From Polycladidibacter hongkongensis (GTDB lineage Bacteria; Pseudomonadota; Alphaproteobacteria; Rhizobiales; Stappiaceae), in NCBI RefSeq assembly GCF_001561995.1, contig NZ_LLWC01000022.1:682001-746000 (forward strand): DNA of 64,000 bases. Direction: 5' to 3'. This document shows, in pieces, positions 54,339 through 63,952 of this stretch. The notes below the pieces were generated by a model. It saw only the letters and a program-made list of their open reading frames with translations, was not told the DNA's origin and searched no databases. The stretch's first letter is position 1. Each line of letters starts with the position of its first letter. Made by a program: the position numbers and the translations under genes.

Positions 54339-55457
54339 TCAGCTCCCCAACAACTGGGGAGCGACATCCTCCCAACGCTCAAAAAGGGAAAGATGTGCCA
54401 TGACACTTGAATGCGCATTAAATAGGTGTGCCCTTCGAGGGGCCTTTGAGTTCGTAGCTTCGCTAAACGCCAGTGCCGCAGCCGCGGCCGCCAGTTCTTG
54501 CAGCCTCTCCCCTCGCACCAAGACGAAGCCATCCAATCCATCCAACAGCATGCGTTGCGATATCCCCACATCGTGGCAGACAACAGGCCTTGCATGAGCG
54601 AGAGCCTCAACCAGCAATCGCGAAATCTGCCGAGAACGACAGCAGTTAACAAACACCGACGCTGCGGCTATCTCATCTCGCAGTTGTGCGTCCTCATAGG
54701 GAAAGATAGCAGTTCGCGCCCCCTCCGGCATTTGCGCACAGGCATTGCCGTAGTCAGAATACGGAACAGCTAGCACCAACTGAATCGAAGTACCCGAAAA
54801 AGCATGCGCAAGTACATGGCGCAAGTGCTGCAGATCTTGCTCCTGTCCGCATTGCACTACCACACGTTTGCAGGGCTCTTCCGGTTGTCTCACTTGGCGG
54901 TGTGCGAAGACCTCGGCCCCAAGCAAAGGCGGGTAAACACGCGTAATTGGCACCTCTTGCAAGTGTCCACAAGCTTGCAACATATTTTCTAGCCCATCGC
55001 CAAAGCACACAATCGCCGCAGCGCTTCCGTAGCAGTCAGGCACCGCCAGAGACAGCACCAACGGCCGCATTTCTTTATTCAGCTCAGGGTGTGGATCAAA
55101 CAGCTCCGGCACCGCCAAAACAACAGGAACTCCAAGCCGGAGGCGTATTTTCACAGCGCACACAGCAAGAATATTGGCGCCATGGCCTATGGAGTACACA
55201 AGACTAGGCATTATCTGCGCAACCAGCTGCCCCAGCGGTCCAACAGCAACACCATTACTGTTCGCTCCAAGCCCAAACGCCGCGATCTCTTCTGGCAGCT
55301 CGCCTGTAGCCCGCAGCTGCTCTACATCATCCAGACTGGCCCTTGCGACAATAAGAAAAACTTCGTGCCCTTCTGCAGCAAAGCCACGTGCCAACACCTT
55401 TGCACTAAAACAAGCGCTGGTTTCATCCAAACGCTCAAGCAGGATGCAAATACGCAT
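54339..55457 (-). CDS. Glycosyltransferase family 4-like protein
   Basis: 372 residues, GT-B fold. N-terminal RICILLERLDETSACFSAKVLARG and EGHEVFLIV, C-terminal SVFVNCCRSRQISRLLVEALAHARPVVCHDVG (given in parts: SVFVNCCRSRQISRLL and VEALAHARPVVCHDVG), a typical Glu-x7-Glu region reduced to one Glu. GGAGGAAGC precedes ATG 55457. Single gene next to tRNA-Gln. Product unknown, probably a surface saccharide. Confidence 0.72.
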   Translation of the reverse strand: MRICILLERLDETSACFSAKVLARGFAAEGHEVFLIVARASLDDVEQLRATGELPEEIAAFGLGANSNGVAVGPLGQLVAQIMPSLVYSIGHGANILAVCAVKIRLRLGVPVVLAVPELFDPHPELNKEMRPLVLSLAVPDCYGSAAAIVCFGDGLENMLQACGHLQEVPITRVYPPLLGAEVFAHRQVRQPEEPCKRVVVQCGQEQDLQHLRHVLAHAFSGTSIQLVLAVPYSDYGNACAQMPEGARTAIFPYEDAQLRDEIAAASVFVNCCRSRQISRLLVEALAHARPVVCHDVGISQRMLLDGLDGFVLVRGERLQELAAAAAALAFSEATNSKAPRRAHLFNAHSSVMAHLSLFERWEDVAPQLLGS

Positions 55458-55685
55458 GCTTCCTCCACCAATGCTGCCGTCAATGCCTTTTCCGCATTTA
55501 AGCAATCACCAGCAGCAGGGTAACGCTGTCTCTTGCGGCACTCAATTCTGAAAAATGCCCCCTGATTTTGCCGCGTCCCCCTTATATTTTCGCAAATACT
55601 TTTGAGTTTTTCCTTTTAAATCAGCCCAGCTCTTTCTATGTTGCCAGCCAGATTCCAATAGACGACACAACGACTAGAAACAGCA

Positions 55686-56543
55686 ATGAACAGTCAAGCA
55701 AACTTCGTACTCACCCTTTCTTGTGGCGACAGGAAAGGCATTGTTGCCGCTGTGGCAAATTGCATCGCCTCACAAAACTGTAATATCTGTGAAAGCGCCC
55801 AGTATGGCGATCCAGAAACCATGCGTTTCTTTATGCGTGTCTCCTTTACAGCCCCCCAAGGGATGACGGCTGCGCAGTTCACCTCAGGCTTTAGTCCTGT
55901 CGCCACCGCCTACGATCTGCAGTGGCAACTGCACGATCTGGCTAAAAAGCCACGCGTCCTGATACTAGTCTCCAAGATGGGCCATTGCCTGAACGATTTG
56001 CTATATCGCAATTCAGCTGGTCAATTGCCGATGGACCTTGCCGCTGTAGCCTCAAACCACACCACGTGGCAGTCTCGTGTTGCACACGAGGGTATCCCCT
56101 TCCACCATTTGCCGATCACCAAAGACACCAAACCGCAGCAAGAAGCCAAGATCTTGGATTTGGTCGAGCGCGAAGGCATTGATCTTGTTATTCTCGCCCG
56201 CTACATGCAAATCCTCTCCGATGATCTCTCGCAGAAGCTTGCTGGTAAGGTCATCAACATCCACCACTCGTTCCTTCCAAGCTTTATTGGTGCAAAGCCA
56301 TATCACCGCGCCCACACCCGCGGCGTTAAGATGGTCGGGGCCACCGCCCATTACGTCACCGCAGACCTTGATGAAGGCCCGATCATCGAGCAAGATGTCA
56401 GCCGTGTCGAGCACCACCACACAGTCGACGAGCTTGTCGCTCAAGGCCGTGACACCGAAAGCCAAGTGCTCGCGCGCGCAGTTAAATACCACCTTGAGCA
56501 TCGCATTTTGCTAAATGGCGATCGCACGGTCATCTTCAAATAG
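55686..56543 (+). CDS. purU: Formyltetrahydrofolate deformylase
   Basis: 285 residues. An ACT-like N-terminal domain (about 5-85) then a formyl-transferase-type hydrolase domain with [51 protein letters not shown]. It hydrolyses 10-formyl-THF to formate and THF, balancing the one-carbon pool. It overlaps nothing and leads straight into folD (11 bases). Ribosome site is weak. The gene pair with folD is common in alphaproteobacteria. Confidence 0.96.
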   Translation: MNSQANFVLTLSCGDRKGIVAAVANCIASQNCNICESAQYGDPETMRFFMRVSFTAPQGMTAAQFTSGFSPVATAYDLQWQLHDLAKKPRVLILVSKMGHCLNDLLYRNSAGQLPMDLAAVASNHTTWQSRVAHEGIPFHHLPITKDTKPQQEAKILDLVEREGIDLVILARYMQILSDDLSQKLAGKVINIHHSFLPSFIGAKPYHRAHTRGVKMVGATAHYVTADLDEGPIIEQDVSRVEHHHTVDELVAQGRDTESQVLARAVKYHLEHRILLNGDRTVIFK

Positions 56544-56553
56544 GAGCAAACGC

Positions 56554-57465
56554 ATGTCCACGCCCCAAATTATTGATGGCCGCGCCGTTGCCGCATCGGT
56601 TACTGACGAAATCGCGGCGAGGGCCGCCCGCCTACTGGAAGAAACAGGCAAACGTCCGGGCCTGACAGTCGTTCTTGTGGGCGAAGATCCTGCCAGCCAA
56701 GTCTATGTACGCAATAAGGAGCGCATGGCAACCAAATGTGGCTTTGATTCTAAAAAGCATGTCTTGCCAGAAAGCACAGCCGAAGCAGAGCTACTGGAAC
56801 TAGTCTCCAAGCTAAACAATGATCCAGAAGTGCACGGCATTCTCGTCCAGCTGCCTTTGCCAAAGCACATTGATGAGGGCAAAGTGCTGAACCTCATCAA
56901 GCCGGAAAAGGACGTTGATGGTTTTCACCCGATTAACGTAGGCCTCCTAAGCGCCGGCCAAACAGACAAAGCCCTTGTGCCCTGCACTCCTGCAGGCTCT
57001 ATCCTGCTGGCAAAGAAAGCACTTGGTACAGACCTATCTGGCAAGCACGCCGTTGTCATTGGCCGTTCCAACATCGTCGGCAAGCCTGTCGCCCAGTTGC
57101 TGCTGCAAGAGAACTGCACGGTCACCATCGCTCATTCGCGAACCAAGGACTTGCCCAAGCTTGTCGCCACGGCCGATATCCTGATTGCCGCTGTTGGCCG
57201 CCCGCAAATGATCAAGGCTTCCTGGGTAAAACCAGGCGCTACTGTCATTGATGTCGGTATCAATCGTATCCCGGCACCCGAAAAGGGCGAAGGAAAAACC
57301 CGCCTTGTTGGGGATGTTGATTATCAAGAGGCGCTCAATACCGCAGGTGCGATTACCCCTGTTCCAGGCGGTGTGGGCCCAATGACGATCGCATTGTTGA
57401 TGAACAACACGCTAACCGCCGCCCGCCGCCAGCTCGGCTTACCGGACGAAGCAGAGCTGCTGTAA
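56554..57465 (+). CDS. folD: Methylene-THF dehydrogenase / methenyl-THF cyclohydrolase
   Basis: 303 residues. The substrate site [28 protein letters not shown], the dinucleotide-binding [15 protein letters not shown] and final [15 protein letters not shown] are signature FolD motifs. It interconverts 5,10-methylene-THF, methenyl-THF and 10-formyl-THF with NADP+. AGGAGC lies seven bases before ATG 56554; the frame from 56515 overlaps purU. Closed by a strong terminator. Confidence 0.97.
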   Translation: MSTPQIIDGRAVAASVTDEIAARAARLLEETGKRPGLTVVLVGEDPASQVYVRNKERMATKCGFDSKKHVLPESTAEAELLELVSKLNNDPEVHGILVQLPLPKHIDEGKVLNLIKPEKDVDGFHPINVGLLSAGQTDKALVPCTPAGSILLAKKALGTDLSGKHAVVIGRSNIVGKPVAQLLLQENCTVTIAHSRTKDLPKLVATADILIAAVGRPQMIKASWVKPGATVIDVGINRIPAPEKGEGKTRLVGDVDYQEALNTAGAITPVPGGVGPMTIALLMNNTLTAARRQLGLPDEAELL

Positions 57466-57479
57466 GCACTAAAAACACC

Positions 57480-57511
57480 AGAGCCGCGCCAAACGCGCGG
57501 CTCTTGTTTCT
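57480..57511 (+). terminator. Terminator of purU-folD
   Basis: AGAGCCGCGC and GCGCGGCTCT pair perfectly around five bases, then TGTTTCT. Confidence 0.85.
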
Positions 57512-57534
57512 AGAACTCCCATCATTTGACGCGA

Positions 57535-58362
57535 TTAACGCGACAATTTCTCCGCCATCACCTGAATTGTTTTTATATAAACACCCGCCTTGTTCCAATC
57601 ACGGATGACCTCATAATTCGCAGTACCTGGGCCCCAAGGTTCCCCTCGTCGCCAACCATAGGCAGACATGTAATGCGCAGTTGAGGCCAGCACATCGGGC
57701 ACAGAGTGCAACAAATCCCGGCGTCCGTCCCCATCATAATCAATCGCAAACTTTACATAGGAGGATGCAAGAAACTGCGTCTGTCCAAGCTCGCCAGCCC
57801 ATGCGCCTTTCATTTGAGAAGGAGCAAGATCCCCCTTTTGTACGATCAGTAAGGCATAATAGAGTTCATTGCGGAAAAACGCCGCCCGCCGACAATCATA
57901 GGCCAATGTTGCCAGCGCACGAATGGTGTTCATCTTACCGATGTTACGCCCGAACCCGGTCTCCAGCCCCCAAATTGCAACTATGATTTCGCGTGGCACA
58001 CCATAATCACGCTCTAGCTTTGTAAACAGCGCATCATGCCGCTTCATCAGCTTGCGCCCTTTTTTGATCATCGCATTGTTGACACGCAACTTATAAAAAT
58101 CATCAAAAGACAGCTTAAATGACTTCTGATTGCGGTCATAGCGGATCACGGTCGCATTATAGCTCACCCCGCCAAGAGCCTTGTTTAGGTTTGCAGTTTT
58201 CAGCCCCTTGCGTTGCAACTCTCCCTTGTAAGCTTGCAGCCATTTTGCGAAACCGGCTCCTGTATTGCCACAGGCTTGCGCCCCGTTCCCGGCATGTGCC
58301 CCCACCGCAGAAAAGCACAACCCTAAGGCGAAAACACTCACTTTAATCCAAGTTCCAAACAT
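57535..58362 (-). CDS. Lytic murein transglycosylase (MltB family)
   Basis: 275 residues. Signal peptide MFGTWIKVSVFALGLCF, cut near AHA. The SLT_2 / MltB fold shows AIWGLETGFGRNIG, with the catalytic Glu, then GELGQTQFLASSYVKFAIDYDGDGRRD (in parts: GELGQTQFLASSY, DYDGDGRRDLL). It cleaves the glycan strands of peptidoglycan with formation of anhydromuramyl ends. No lipobox, so it is soluble in the periplasm. GGAGGGG precedes the ATG at 58362. Single gene. Confidence 0.93.
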   Translation of the reverse strand: MFGTWIKVSVFALGLCFSAVGAHAGNGAQACGNTGAGFAKWLQAYKGELQRKGLKTANLNKALGGVSYNATVIRYDRNQKSFKLSFDDFYKLRVNNAMIKKGRKLMKRHDALFTKLERDYGVPREIIVAIWGLETGFGRNIGKMNTIRALATLAYDCRRAAFFRNELYYALLIVQKGDLAPSQMKGAWAGELGQTQFLASSYVKFAIDYDGDGRRDLLHSVPDVLASTAHYMSAYGWRRGEPWGPGTANYEVIRDWNKAGVYIKTIQVMAEKLSR

Positions 58363-58746
58363 CACCCCTCCTCACTTCGATTCTATTATGTAAGCCATGA
58401 TCTAAAATAAATCGAAGGCATGATTCTTTTATAAAAAGCCGAGCCAATGTGCATTTCATGAATAATTTTGCATCTACCGGTGATTTTCTTAGTTTTTGTC
58501 TTGCGTAATGCCAATTCATGTGGCCAACTATGTCCATTCAGCCAACACTTGGCGGAAACAGTTGTCGTTTATGCGACTATAAGTATCTATTACTGCGTTT
58601 TGGGGTAGACTACGAGGGCGCAGGTTCGGTACTAGTACCGTGGCTTTTGTTGCTAAGGCGTTGAAAAAAATACACTCATCGCTTGTGCTAACATGAGAAA
58701 ACGACACGATAAAAAACTGTGACTAGTTTACTTGGAGGACTGGGGG
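58363..58746. other. Intergenic region with palindrome before BMP gene
   Basis: About 380 AT-rich bases with no gene. Holds the promoters for the two divergent genes. The only conspicuous signal is the 14-bp palindrome at 58627-58640. Confidence 0.6.
58627..58640. promoter_or_regulatory. Perfect 14-bp palindrome before BMP gene
   Basis: CGGTACTAGTACCG, perfect and without a spacer, 107 bases before the BMP start. A regulator site is plausible; none is recognised. Confidence 0.45.
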
Positions 58747-59751
58747 ATGAACTTCCTTAAGACAATCGCAGCTGGTGCACTTGTGGCATCTTCGCTTGCA
58801 ACTTCAGCGTTTGCAGCAGACATTTCACCTGCTGTTATCTTCGACATGGGGGGCAAGCACGACAAGTCCTTCAACGAAGCGGCCTACCGTGGCGCAGAAG
58901 CATTTAAAGCCAAGACTGGCATCAAATACCGCGAATTCGAAGTTACCAACCCATCTCAGCGCGAGCAGGCACTGCGTAATTTCGCACGCCGCGGCATGAA
59001 CCCGATTGTTGGTATCGGCTTCGCTCAGGCATCTGCAATGGAAAAAGTTGCAAAAGAATTCCCTGACACAAAATTCGCAATTGTAGACTCCGTTGTTGAC
59101 CTGCCAAACGTCCGCTCTGTTGTATTTAAAGAGCAAGAAGGTTCGTATCTGGTTGGCGTTATCGCCGCTCTGGCTTCCAAAACCGGTAAAGTCGGCTTTG
59201 TTGGCGGCATGGACATTCCGCTTATCTCCGCATTCTCTTGCGGCTACAAGCAGGGCGTAAAAGCAACCGATGCCAACGCTGAAGTCTTCGAAAACATGAC
59301 CGGCACCACCCCTGCCGCATGGAACGACCCTGTAAAAGGTGGCGAGCTGGCGAAATCCCAGTTTGCACGTGGCGCAGACGTTGTTTTCCAGGCAGCTGGC
59401 GGCACCGGCGTTGGCGTTCTGCAGGCAGCAGCTGACGAAGGCAAATTCTCCATCGGCGTAGATTCCAACCAGAACTACGTGCATCCGGGCTCCGTTTTGA
59501 CCTCCATGGTTAAAGGCGTAGACGTAGCTGTTGAGGCTGTATTCACCGATGCAATGAACGACAAGTTCACCGCTGGTCTTCAGCACCTTGGCCTGAAGGA
59601 AAACGCTGTAAGCTACGCAATGGACGAGTACAACAAAGACCTCGTATCTGCTGAGATGGTAGCCGCTGCTGAAAAAGCTAAAGCTGCTATCATCGCTGGC
59701 GAGATCTCCGTACACGATTACCGCACCGACAACAGCTGCCCAGTAAAATAA
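58747..59751 (+). CDS. BMP family ABC transporter substrate-binding protein
   Basis: 334 residues, periplasmic binding protein of the BMP/Med (PnrA) family that takes purine nucleosides. Signal peptide MNFLKTIAAGALVASSLATS, cut after AFA, without lipobox Cys. FDMGGKHDKSFNEAAYRGAE, VGIGFAQASAMEKVA, GFVGGMDIPLISAF, ADVVFQAAGGTGVGVLQAA (in parts) and VSYAMDEYNKDLVS are hallmarks. GGAGG precedes ATG 58747. The codons are unusually uniform (high expression). No ATPase or permease gene is next to it in the window. Confidence 0.93.
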   Translation: MNFLKTIAAGALVASSLATSAFAADISPAVIFDMGGKHDKSFNEAAYRGAEAFKAKTGIKYREFEVTNPSQREQALRNFARRGMNPIVGIGFAQASAMEKVAKEFPDTKFAIVDSVVDLPNVRSVVFKEQEGSYLVGVIAALASKTGKVGFVGGMDIPLISAFSCGYKQGVKATDANAEVFENMTGTTPAAWNDPVKGGELAKSQFARGADVVFQAAGGTGVGVLQAAADEGKFSIGVDSNQNYVHPGSVLTSMVKGVDVAVEAVFTDAMNDKFTAGLQHLGLKENAVSYAMDEYNKDLVSAEMVAAAEKAKAAIIAGEISVHDYRTDNSCPVK

Positions 59752-59775
59752 GCAGCTGCTTGATCGAAAAATTGC

Positions 59776-59808
59776 AAAAGGCCCGCTCCGCGCGGGCCTT
59801 TTCTTTTT
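59776..59808 (+). terminator. Terminator of BMP gene
   Basis: AAAAGGCCCGC and GCGGGCCTTTT pair around five bases, then CTTTTT. Confidence 0.88.
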
Positions 59809-59854
59809 ACTCGGTAGTAGGCTAGCAGATTGTGTCCAAACAGTAACGAAGCGC

Positions 59855-61276
59855 TTAGCCTAAGGGCTCGAAGCGCCCTCCTCGCTCAACCTGCGCCAGC
59901 ACCTTTGCAAACAGCTCCAACGCGGCCTCCAGCTCGCCGGTGCGCGGCCCAATCGTCGCCAGCGAGACACGCAGGCCATCAAGTCCGCCGCGCTGCTCGG
60001 CTTTAAAATGATGAGCTCCCAGAACCCGCAGGTTCTGGCGCGCCAGCTCAGCTTCCACGACTGCACCTTGCGTATCCCTGCCAAGCGGCAACCACAGGAA
60101 TGGCTTATCGGCCCCGCCTTGCACAAACCAGTCCCCAAGTATCCTTTTGGCTAGCTTATAGCGCCGTTCCAGTTCCTCCCGCTTTGCCGCTAACACAGGC
60201 GTTAGCGTATCATCAGAAATCCAATAACTGATGATTTCCGCGCCAATGGGCGACGCCATCCAAACGCTATCTCCAACCGCATTGCGCAGGCTGCTTAAAT
60301 GCGGCTCGGCAGCGCGCGCATAGCCAATGCGCACACCGGCAGATGCCAACTTACCAACCGATGCTATACTCACAGTTTGATCTGGTAATGCTTTTCCAAA
60401 AGGAAGTCGCAGAGCTTCCGGGCCAACAAATGGCGTATAGGGATCATCTTCTATGACCAACAATTTATGCCTTGCGCAAACAGCGACCAATGCATCGACT
60501 TCCGATTGAGTCATACTATGAGTTGTTGGGTTGTGCACACTTGGCATAAGAAACACCGCCCGGACCCCTTGGCTCACACAAGCATGATCCAGCGCCGCAG
60601 GGTCCATTGCCCCAATGCGTGGCCCATCGGGTTTCTGCAATGCAATATTAACCAGTCGCCTGCCCGCGCGGGGTACAATGCTGAGCAACGATGGGTAGGT
60701 CAATTCATCTACCGCCAGCGTGTCACCTTCGTTCAGCAAGCCCAAAACGGCCGATTGCACAGCATGTTGCGCCCCGCATGTTAACACGATCTCGCTCGCA
60801 TCAACACCAAGCCCAAAATACTCGGCAAATAAGCGAGCTCCCATTTCCCGATGATGCACAAGCCCTTGCGACGGGGCGTAACTGCTCAGGCGCTGCACAT
60901 GTGGCCCCTTGGCAACACCCTTTAGTGCCAATTCTAACGGCGGATTTAAATGGGGCAAAGCAAAGTTGCGCCCCAGATCATACCCTCCTTCCGGTTCAGC
61001 CGCAGGTATCAGCGGCGAAGGAGTTTGGCGTCGCTGTGCAATAAATGTTCCCCTGCCAGTCTCCCCACGCGCTAACCCGCGACGCTCGGCCTCTTTGTAA
61101 GCCCGGGTCACAGTGCCCAAGGTGACACCAAGTTTATAGGCTAACTCCCGCTGAGGTGGCAGCCGATCACCCACCTGCAACACGCCCGCGCGAACATCTA
61201 TCTCCATCTGATTCACAATAGCCGCGTATATCGGCCCATTTTGCCCGCTCAGCTCGGGTGCCCATATTGTATCCAT
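59855..61276 (-). CDS. MocR family regulator (GntR HTH + aminotransferase domain)
   Basis: 473 residues. GntR-type winged HTH (about 30-95; RLPPQRELAYKLGVTLGTVTRAYKEAERRG in parts) fused to a PLP-dependent aminotransferase-like domain (about 120-460). The lysine of SIASVGKLASAGVRIGYAR is the PLP Schiff-base position, and FLMPSVHNPTTHSM and IEDDPYTPF are conserved aminotransferase stretches. Divergent from the LysE gene, which it likely controls. ATG 61276 starts the domain; no ribosome site stands out, and the longer frame overlaps the promoter repeats. Confidence 0.87.
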   Translation of the reverse strand: MDTIWAPELSGQNGPIYAAIVNQMEIDVRAGVLQVGDRLPPQRELAYKLGVTLGTVTRAYKEAERRGLARGETGRGTFIAQRRQTPSPLIPAAEPEGGYDLGRNFALPHLNPPLELALKGVAKGPHVQRLSSYAPSQGLVHHREMGARLFAEYFGLGVDASEIVLTCGAQHAVQSAVLGLLNEGDTLAVDELTYPSLLSIVPRAGRRLVNIALQKPDGPRIGAMDPAALDHACVSQGVRAVFLMPSVHNPTTHSMTQSEVDALVAVCARHKLLVIEDDPYTPFVGPEALRLPFGKALPDQTVSIASVGKLASAGVRIGYARAAEPHLSSLRNAVGDSVWMASPIGAEIISYWISDDTLTPVLAAKREELERRYKLAKRILGDWFVQGGADKPFLWLPLGRDTQGAVVEAELARQNLRVLGAHHFKAEQRGGLDGLRVSLATIGPRTGELEAALELFAKVLAQVERGGRFEPLG

Positions 61277-61345
61277 AACAATAAAACAATTGACCTCTAT
61301 TGTATCGAATGTAACCCTAGCCAAAATCAAATAGGAAAACAATAC
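61266..61345. promoter_or_regulatory. ATTGTAT/ACAATA repeats between MocR and LysE genes
   Basis: Within 80 bases lie ATTGTAT (61266-61272), ACAATA (61278-61283), ACAAT (61286-61290), ATTGTAT (61299-61305) and ACAATAC (61339-61345). MocR proteins often bind direct or inverted short repeats before their target. Control of both divergent genes is inferred. Confidence 0.45.
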
Positions 61346-61357
61346 TGGAGTTCTACG

Positions 61358-61951
61358 ATGGAACCGGCAAGCATTTACGGCCTAGCCATCTTCATCATTA
61401 TTATGACGGGCACCCCTGGGCCGGGAAACCTAACCTTTATGTCCCTTGGGGCTACAATGGGTTTTAGGCGCACTTTGCCTCTCGTCCTCGCGGCAATAGC
61501 CGGCGGAACATTCTTGCACTTAACTGTTGCATTTGGCTTAGGGCATATGTTTTCCCAAGGGGGTACAATAGTAACAATCATGAAGCTTGCCGGCTTTTGC
61601 TACATGGCTTGGTTGGCATGGCGCATTATCAACCTCTCTCTCACAAAGGTCAGTCTGCGCAAGCCACCAAGTTTTTGGGAATGTCTGTTTATACACCCGC
61701 TAAGCCCGAAAACTTGGGCAATGAGCCTGTCCGCCTATACAAGTTTTCTTGGCGAAAACGACTTATCGATTTGGCAAAATACCCTTGTTCTTAGCATTGG
61801 TTTCGGCCTTGGTGGCTTGGTGTTTCACAACTCATGGGCGCTCGCAGGCAACAGTCTCTTAAAGATACTGGGTGACGGACGCGCTATGCAAACAGTAACA
61901 ATCGCGCTCGCAGGCCTCATGCTCGGGGTCACCGGATACTCAATGGTATAA
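61358..61951 (+). CDS. LysE family amino acid exporter
   Basis: 197 residues with five to six hydrophobic segments. TGTPGPGNLTFMSLGATMGFRR near the N-terminus (P-G-P loop) and HPLSPKTWAMSLSAY are LysE/RhtB-family signatures. GGAG stands eight bases before ATG 61358; the frame from 61241 crosses the divergent promoter. Likely exports an amino acid that is sensed by the divergent MocR protein. Confidence 0.88.
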   Translation: MEPASIYGLAIFIIIMTGTPGPGNLTFMSLGATMGFRRTLPLVLAAIAGGTFLHLTVAFGLGHMFSQGGTIVTIMKLAGFCYMAWLAWRIINLSLTKVSLRKPPSFWECLFIHPLSPKTWAMSLSAYTSFLGENDLSIWQNTLVLSIGFGLGGLVFHNSWALAGNSLLKILGDGRAMQTVTIALAGLMLGVTGYSMV

Positions 61952-61956
61952 ACAAA

Positions 61957-61985
61957 AAAGCCCCGCAAACCATGTGCGGGGCTTT
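61957..61985. terminator. Bidirectional terminator LysE / nucleoside hydrolase
   Basis: AAAGCCCCGCA and TGCGGGGCTTT pair around seven bases; T-run is strongest on the minus strand (six T). Confidence 0.8.
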
Positions 61986-61988
61986 CAA

Positions 61989-62942
61989 TCAGGCGTTCGC
62001 CAAATTTCGCATCGCTTGCGCAAACAGGACAGATAGCCGGTTTCCATCGGCTTGATCTACAATGCCAACGGCTGGTAGCCCGACCTTATCCTCATAATCG
62101 ACTATGGTCGCACCGCGCGTGTTCTCACCACCTGTCTCGACAATCAACCCCGCAACAATTGTCCGCAAACTAATTTCGCTATCCAATAAATATGCGGCAG
62201 CAAGCGGGTCCGGCATTATACAGAAGTCTTCGTCGTACCAATCACGCCCAAGCGCTCGTCCATGCTCGCATATATCGCGTGCAAAACGCACAACAGGCAC
62301 GTCTGGCAGACCAGAGAATGCCGTGATAATAGCCGCTCCTTCTACTGCCGTTTCAAGCGATGGCTCCCATGGCACCACATGCGTGTTCAGTGGCAACGAA
62401 AAAACATCACGCGCTGCTTCAGGGTCACAATAGATGTTAAATTCAGCCGCAGCCGTGACGTTACCCCGTCCCCGGCATGATCCACCCATAACCCAGAGGC
62501 TGGCAATACCGCTGCGCACATCAGGTGCCTTTTTTAAGGCCAATGCCAAATTGGTCAGCGGGCCAAGGGTGAGTACATCCACCTTGCGCCCTTCCTCCAT
62601 TTCGTCTCGCAGCAGCCGAATAATAGCCTCTACGGCACCATCCCTAGCAATAGCGCGAGACTGGACAGGGCGTTCTATTCCTCCCAAACCATCTTTGCCA
62701 TGCACATCTTCGGCGTCTACCCGATTACCGGCAAGCGGGTCTTTGGCACCAGTGAAAACCGGAACCTCCGCATCGCACACAGCAAGCGTGTCCAAGATAT
62801 TCTGAGTAGCTTGCGCTAAATTCACATTGCCAAAACAGGTCGTAATCAATTCTGGCTTCCGCCCATGACCAATAAGCAGGAGCAAGGCAAGCGCGTCATC
62901 AGTGCCACCATCACTATCGACTATTAATTTATTATGGTTCAC
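61989..62942 (-). CDS. Nucleoside hydrolase
   Basis: 317 residues of the IunH family. The N-terminal metal site VDSDGGTDDALALLLL fits DxDxxxDDA, with FNIYCDPEAA and GGSCRGRGNVTAAAEFN as typical inner motifs. It splits ribonucleosides into base and ribose. GTG 62942 has AGGAG upstream; the longer frame overlaps the next gene. It follows the second hydrolase by ten bases, so they form an operon. Confidence 0.92.
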   Translation of the reverse strand: MNHNKLIVDSDGGTDDALALLLLIGHGRKPELITTCFGNVNLAQATQNILDTLAVCDAEVPVFTGAKDPLAGNRVDAEDVHGKDGLGGIERPVQSRAIARDGAVEAIIRLLRDEMEEGRKVDVLTLGPLTNLALALKKAPDVRSGIASLWVMGGSCRGRGNVTAAAEFNIYCDPEAARDVFSLPLNTHVVPWEPSLETAVEGAAIITAFSGLPDVPVVRFARDICEHGRALGRDWYDEDFCIMPDPLAAAYLLDSEISLRTIVAGLIVETGGENTRGATIVDYEDKVGLPAVGIVDQADGNRLSVLFAQAMRNLANA

Positions 62943-62952
62943 GCGCCTTCTC

Positions 62953-63903
62953 CTAGCTGAAAGTTTTGATAAGAGTATCAACAAACAACCCTGCATCAGC
63001 ATCAAACGCGACCTTACAATTCGGCTGTCCTCGTCCGCGCTTCCGCGTATCAATAACCGTCTGCCCAACAGTAAGCCGACCTTCGCACTCCACATCCACA
63101 TGATGCTCTTCTAGCGTAATAACCTCAGGATGGAGTAAATGAGCAATACATAGCGCATCATGAACAGGCGCAGAGTGGGCAATGTCCATGCGTTGAATCT
63201 CGTCGTGTACACCTATGCGGTGTTCGGTAAACTGCGCTGTGAGGCGTCCTGCTGCTGTACCCAAGCTACGCAGTTTTTTACAATCATCTAAAGTTACCAG
63301 CGCCTTATGCGTCGCATCTAGCGGTACCATTGTAATATCAGCAAAGCCAGCTGCAAATACAATGCGAGCCGCTTCCGGGTCCGCCCAAATGTTGAATTCC
63401 GCAGATGGCGTGGTATTTCCGTGCAAATGCGCACCGCCCATCAACACAATTCGTGGTACCCAATCCGCAAATTTTGGTTCTGCAACCAAGGCTGCTGCAA
63501 TATTTGTCAAGGGCGCGACAGGTACGAGTATAATTTCTTCGCTTGCATTACGATAGGTCTCGACCAAAAACTCAACGGCATGTCCCTGTTGTTTTTTACT
63601 GCTTGCAGGCGCCACGTCGAGATACTTCCCATGGATTTTGTCCGTCAAATCTCCATCGAAACGTGGCACTGGAAAATCGTCACGAACCAGTGGTTTTCTC
63701 TGGCCTTCAAAAACAGGAATATCGCTCCGATCAATCGCATCCAACACTCGTAATGTATTCTCAGTACAATATCGCACCTCGGCATTACCATTAACCGTCG
63801 TCACGCCAACAAGCTCAAGATCCGGATGCAAAGCTGCAAGCATCACCGCAACAGCATCATCGGTCCCTGTGTCTACATCCAAGATAAGCTTTTGTTTGCC
63901 CAT
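62953..63903 (-). CDS. Nucleoside hydrolase
   Basis: 316 residues. DVDTGTDDAVAVMLA near the N-terminus, VVTTVNGNA-like VGVTTVNGNAE, MGGAHLHGNTTPSAEFNIWADPEAA (in parts: GGAHLHGNTTPSAEFN, IWADPEAARI) and VHDALCIAHLLHP are IunH family. Active-site Asp and His are retained. AGGGGAATAGT precedes the ATG. It shares perhaps a third of its residues with the downstream copy; the pair may have different base preferences. Confidence 0.92.
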   Translation of the reverse strand: MGKQKLILDVDTGTDDAVAVMLAALHPDLELVGVTTVNGNAEVRYCTENTLRVLDAIDRSDIPVFEGQRKPLVRDDFPVPRFDGDLTDKIHGKYLDVAPASSKKQQGHAVEFLVETYRNASEEIILVPVAPLTNIAAALVAEPKFADWVPRIVLMGGAHLHGNTTPSAEFNIWADPEAARIVFAAGFADITMVPLDATHKALVTLDDCKKLRSLGTAAGRLTAQFTEHRIGVHDEIQRMDIAHSAPVHDALCIAHLLHPEVITLEEHHVDVECEGRLTVGQTVIDTRKRGRGQPNCKVAFDADAGLFVDTLIKTFS

Positions 63904-63952
63904 ACTATTCCCCTTACGCTGCTCTCATAAGAAGTTATCAAACAGTTACGGG

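Noticed and set aside
54254-54652. 132-codon frame near tRNA-Gln
   Set aside because: Overlaps the glycosyltransferase in another frame and has no coding signature.
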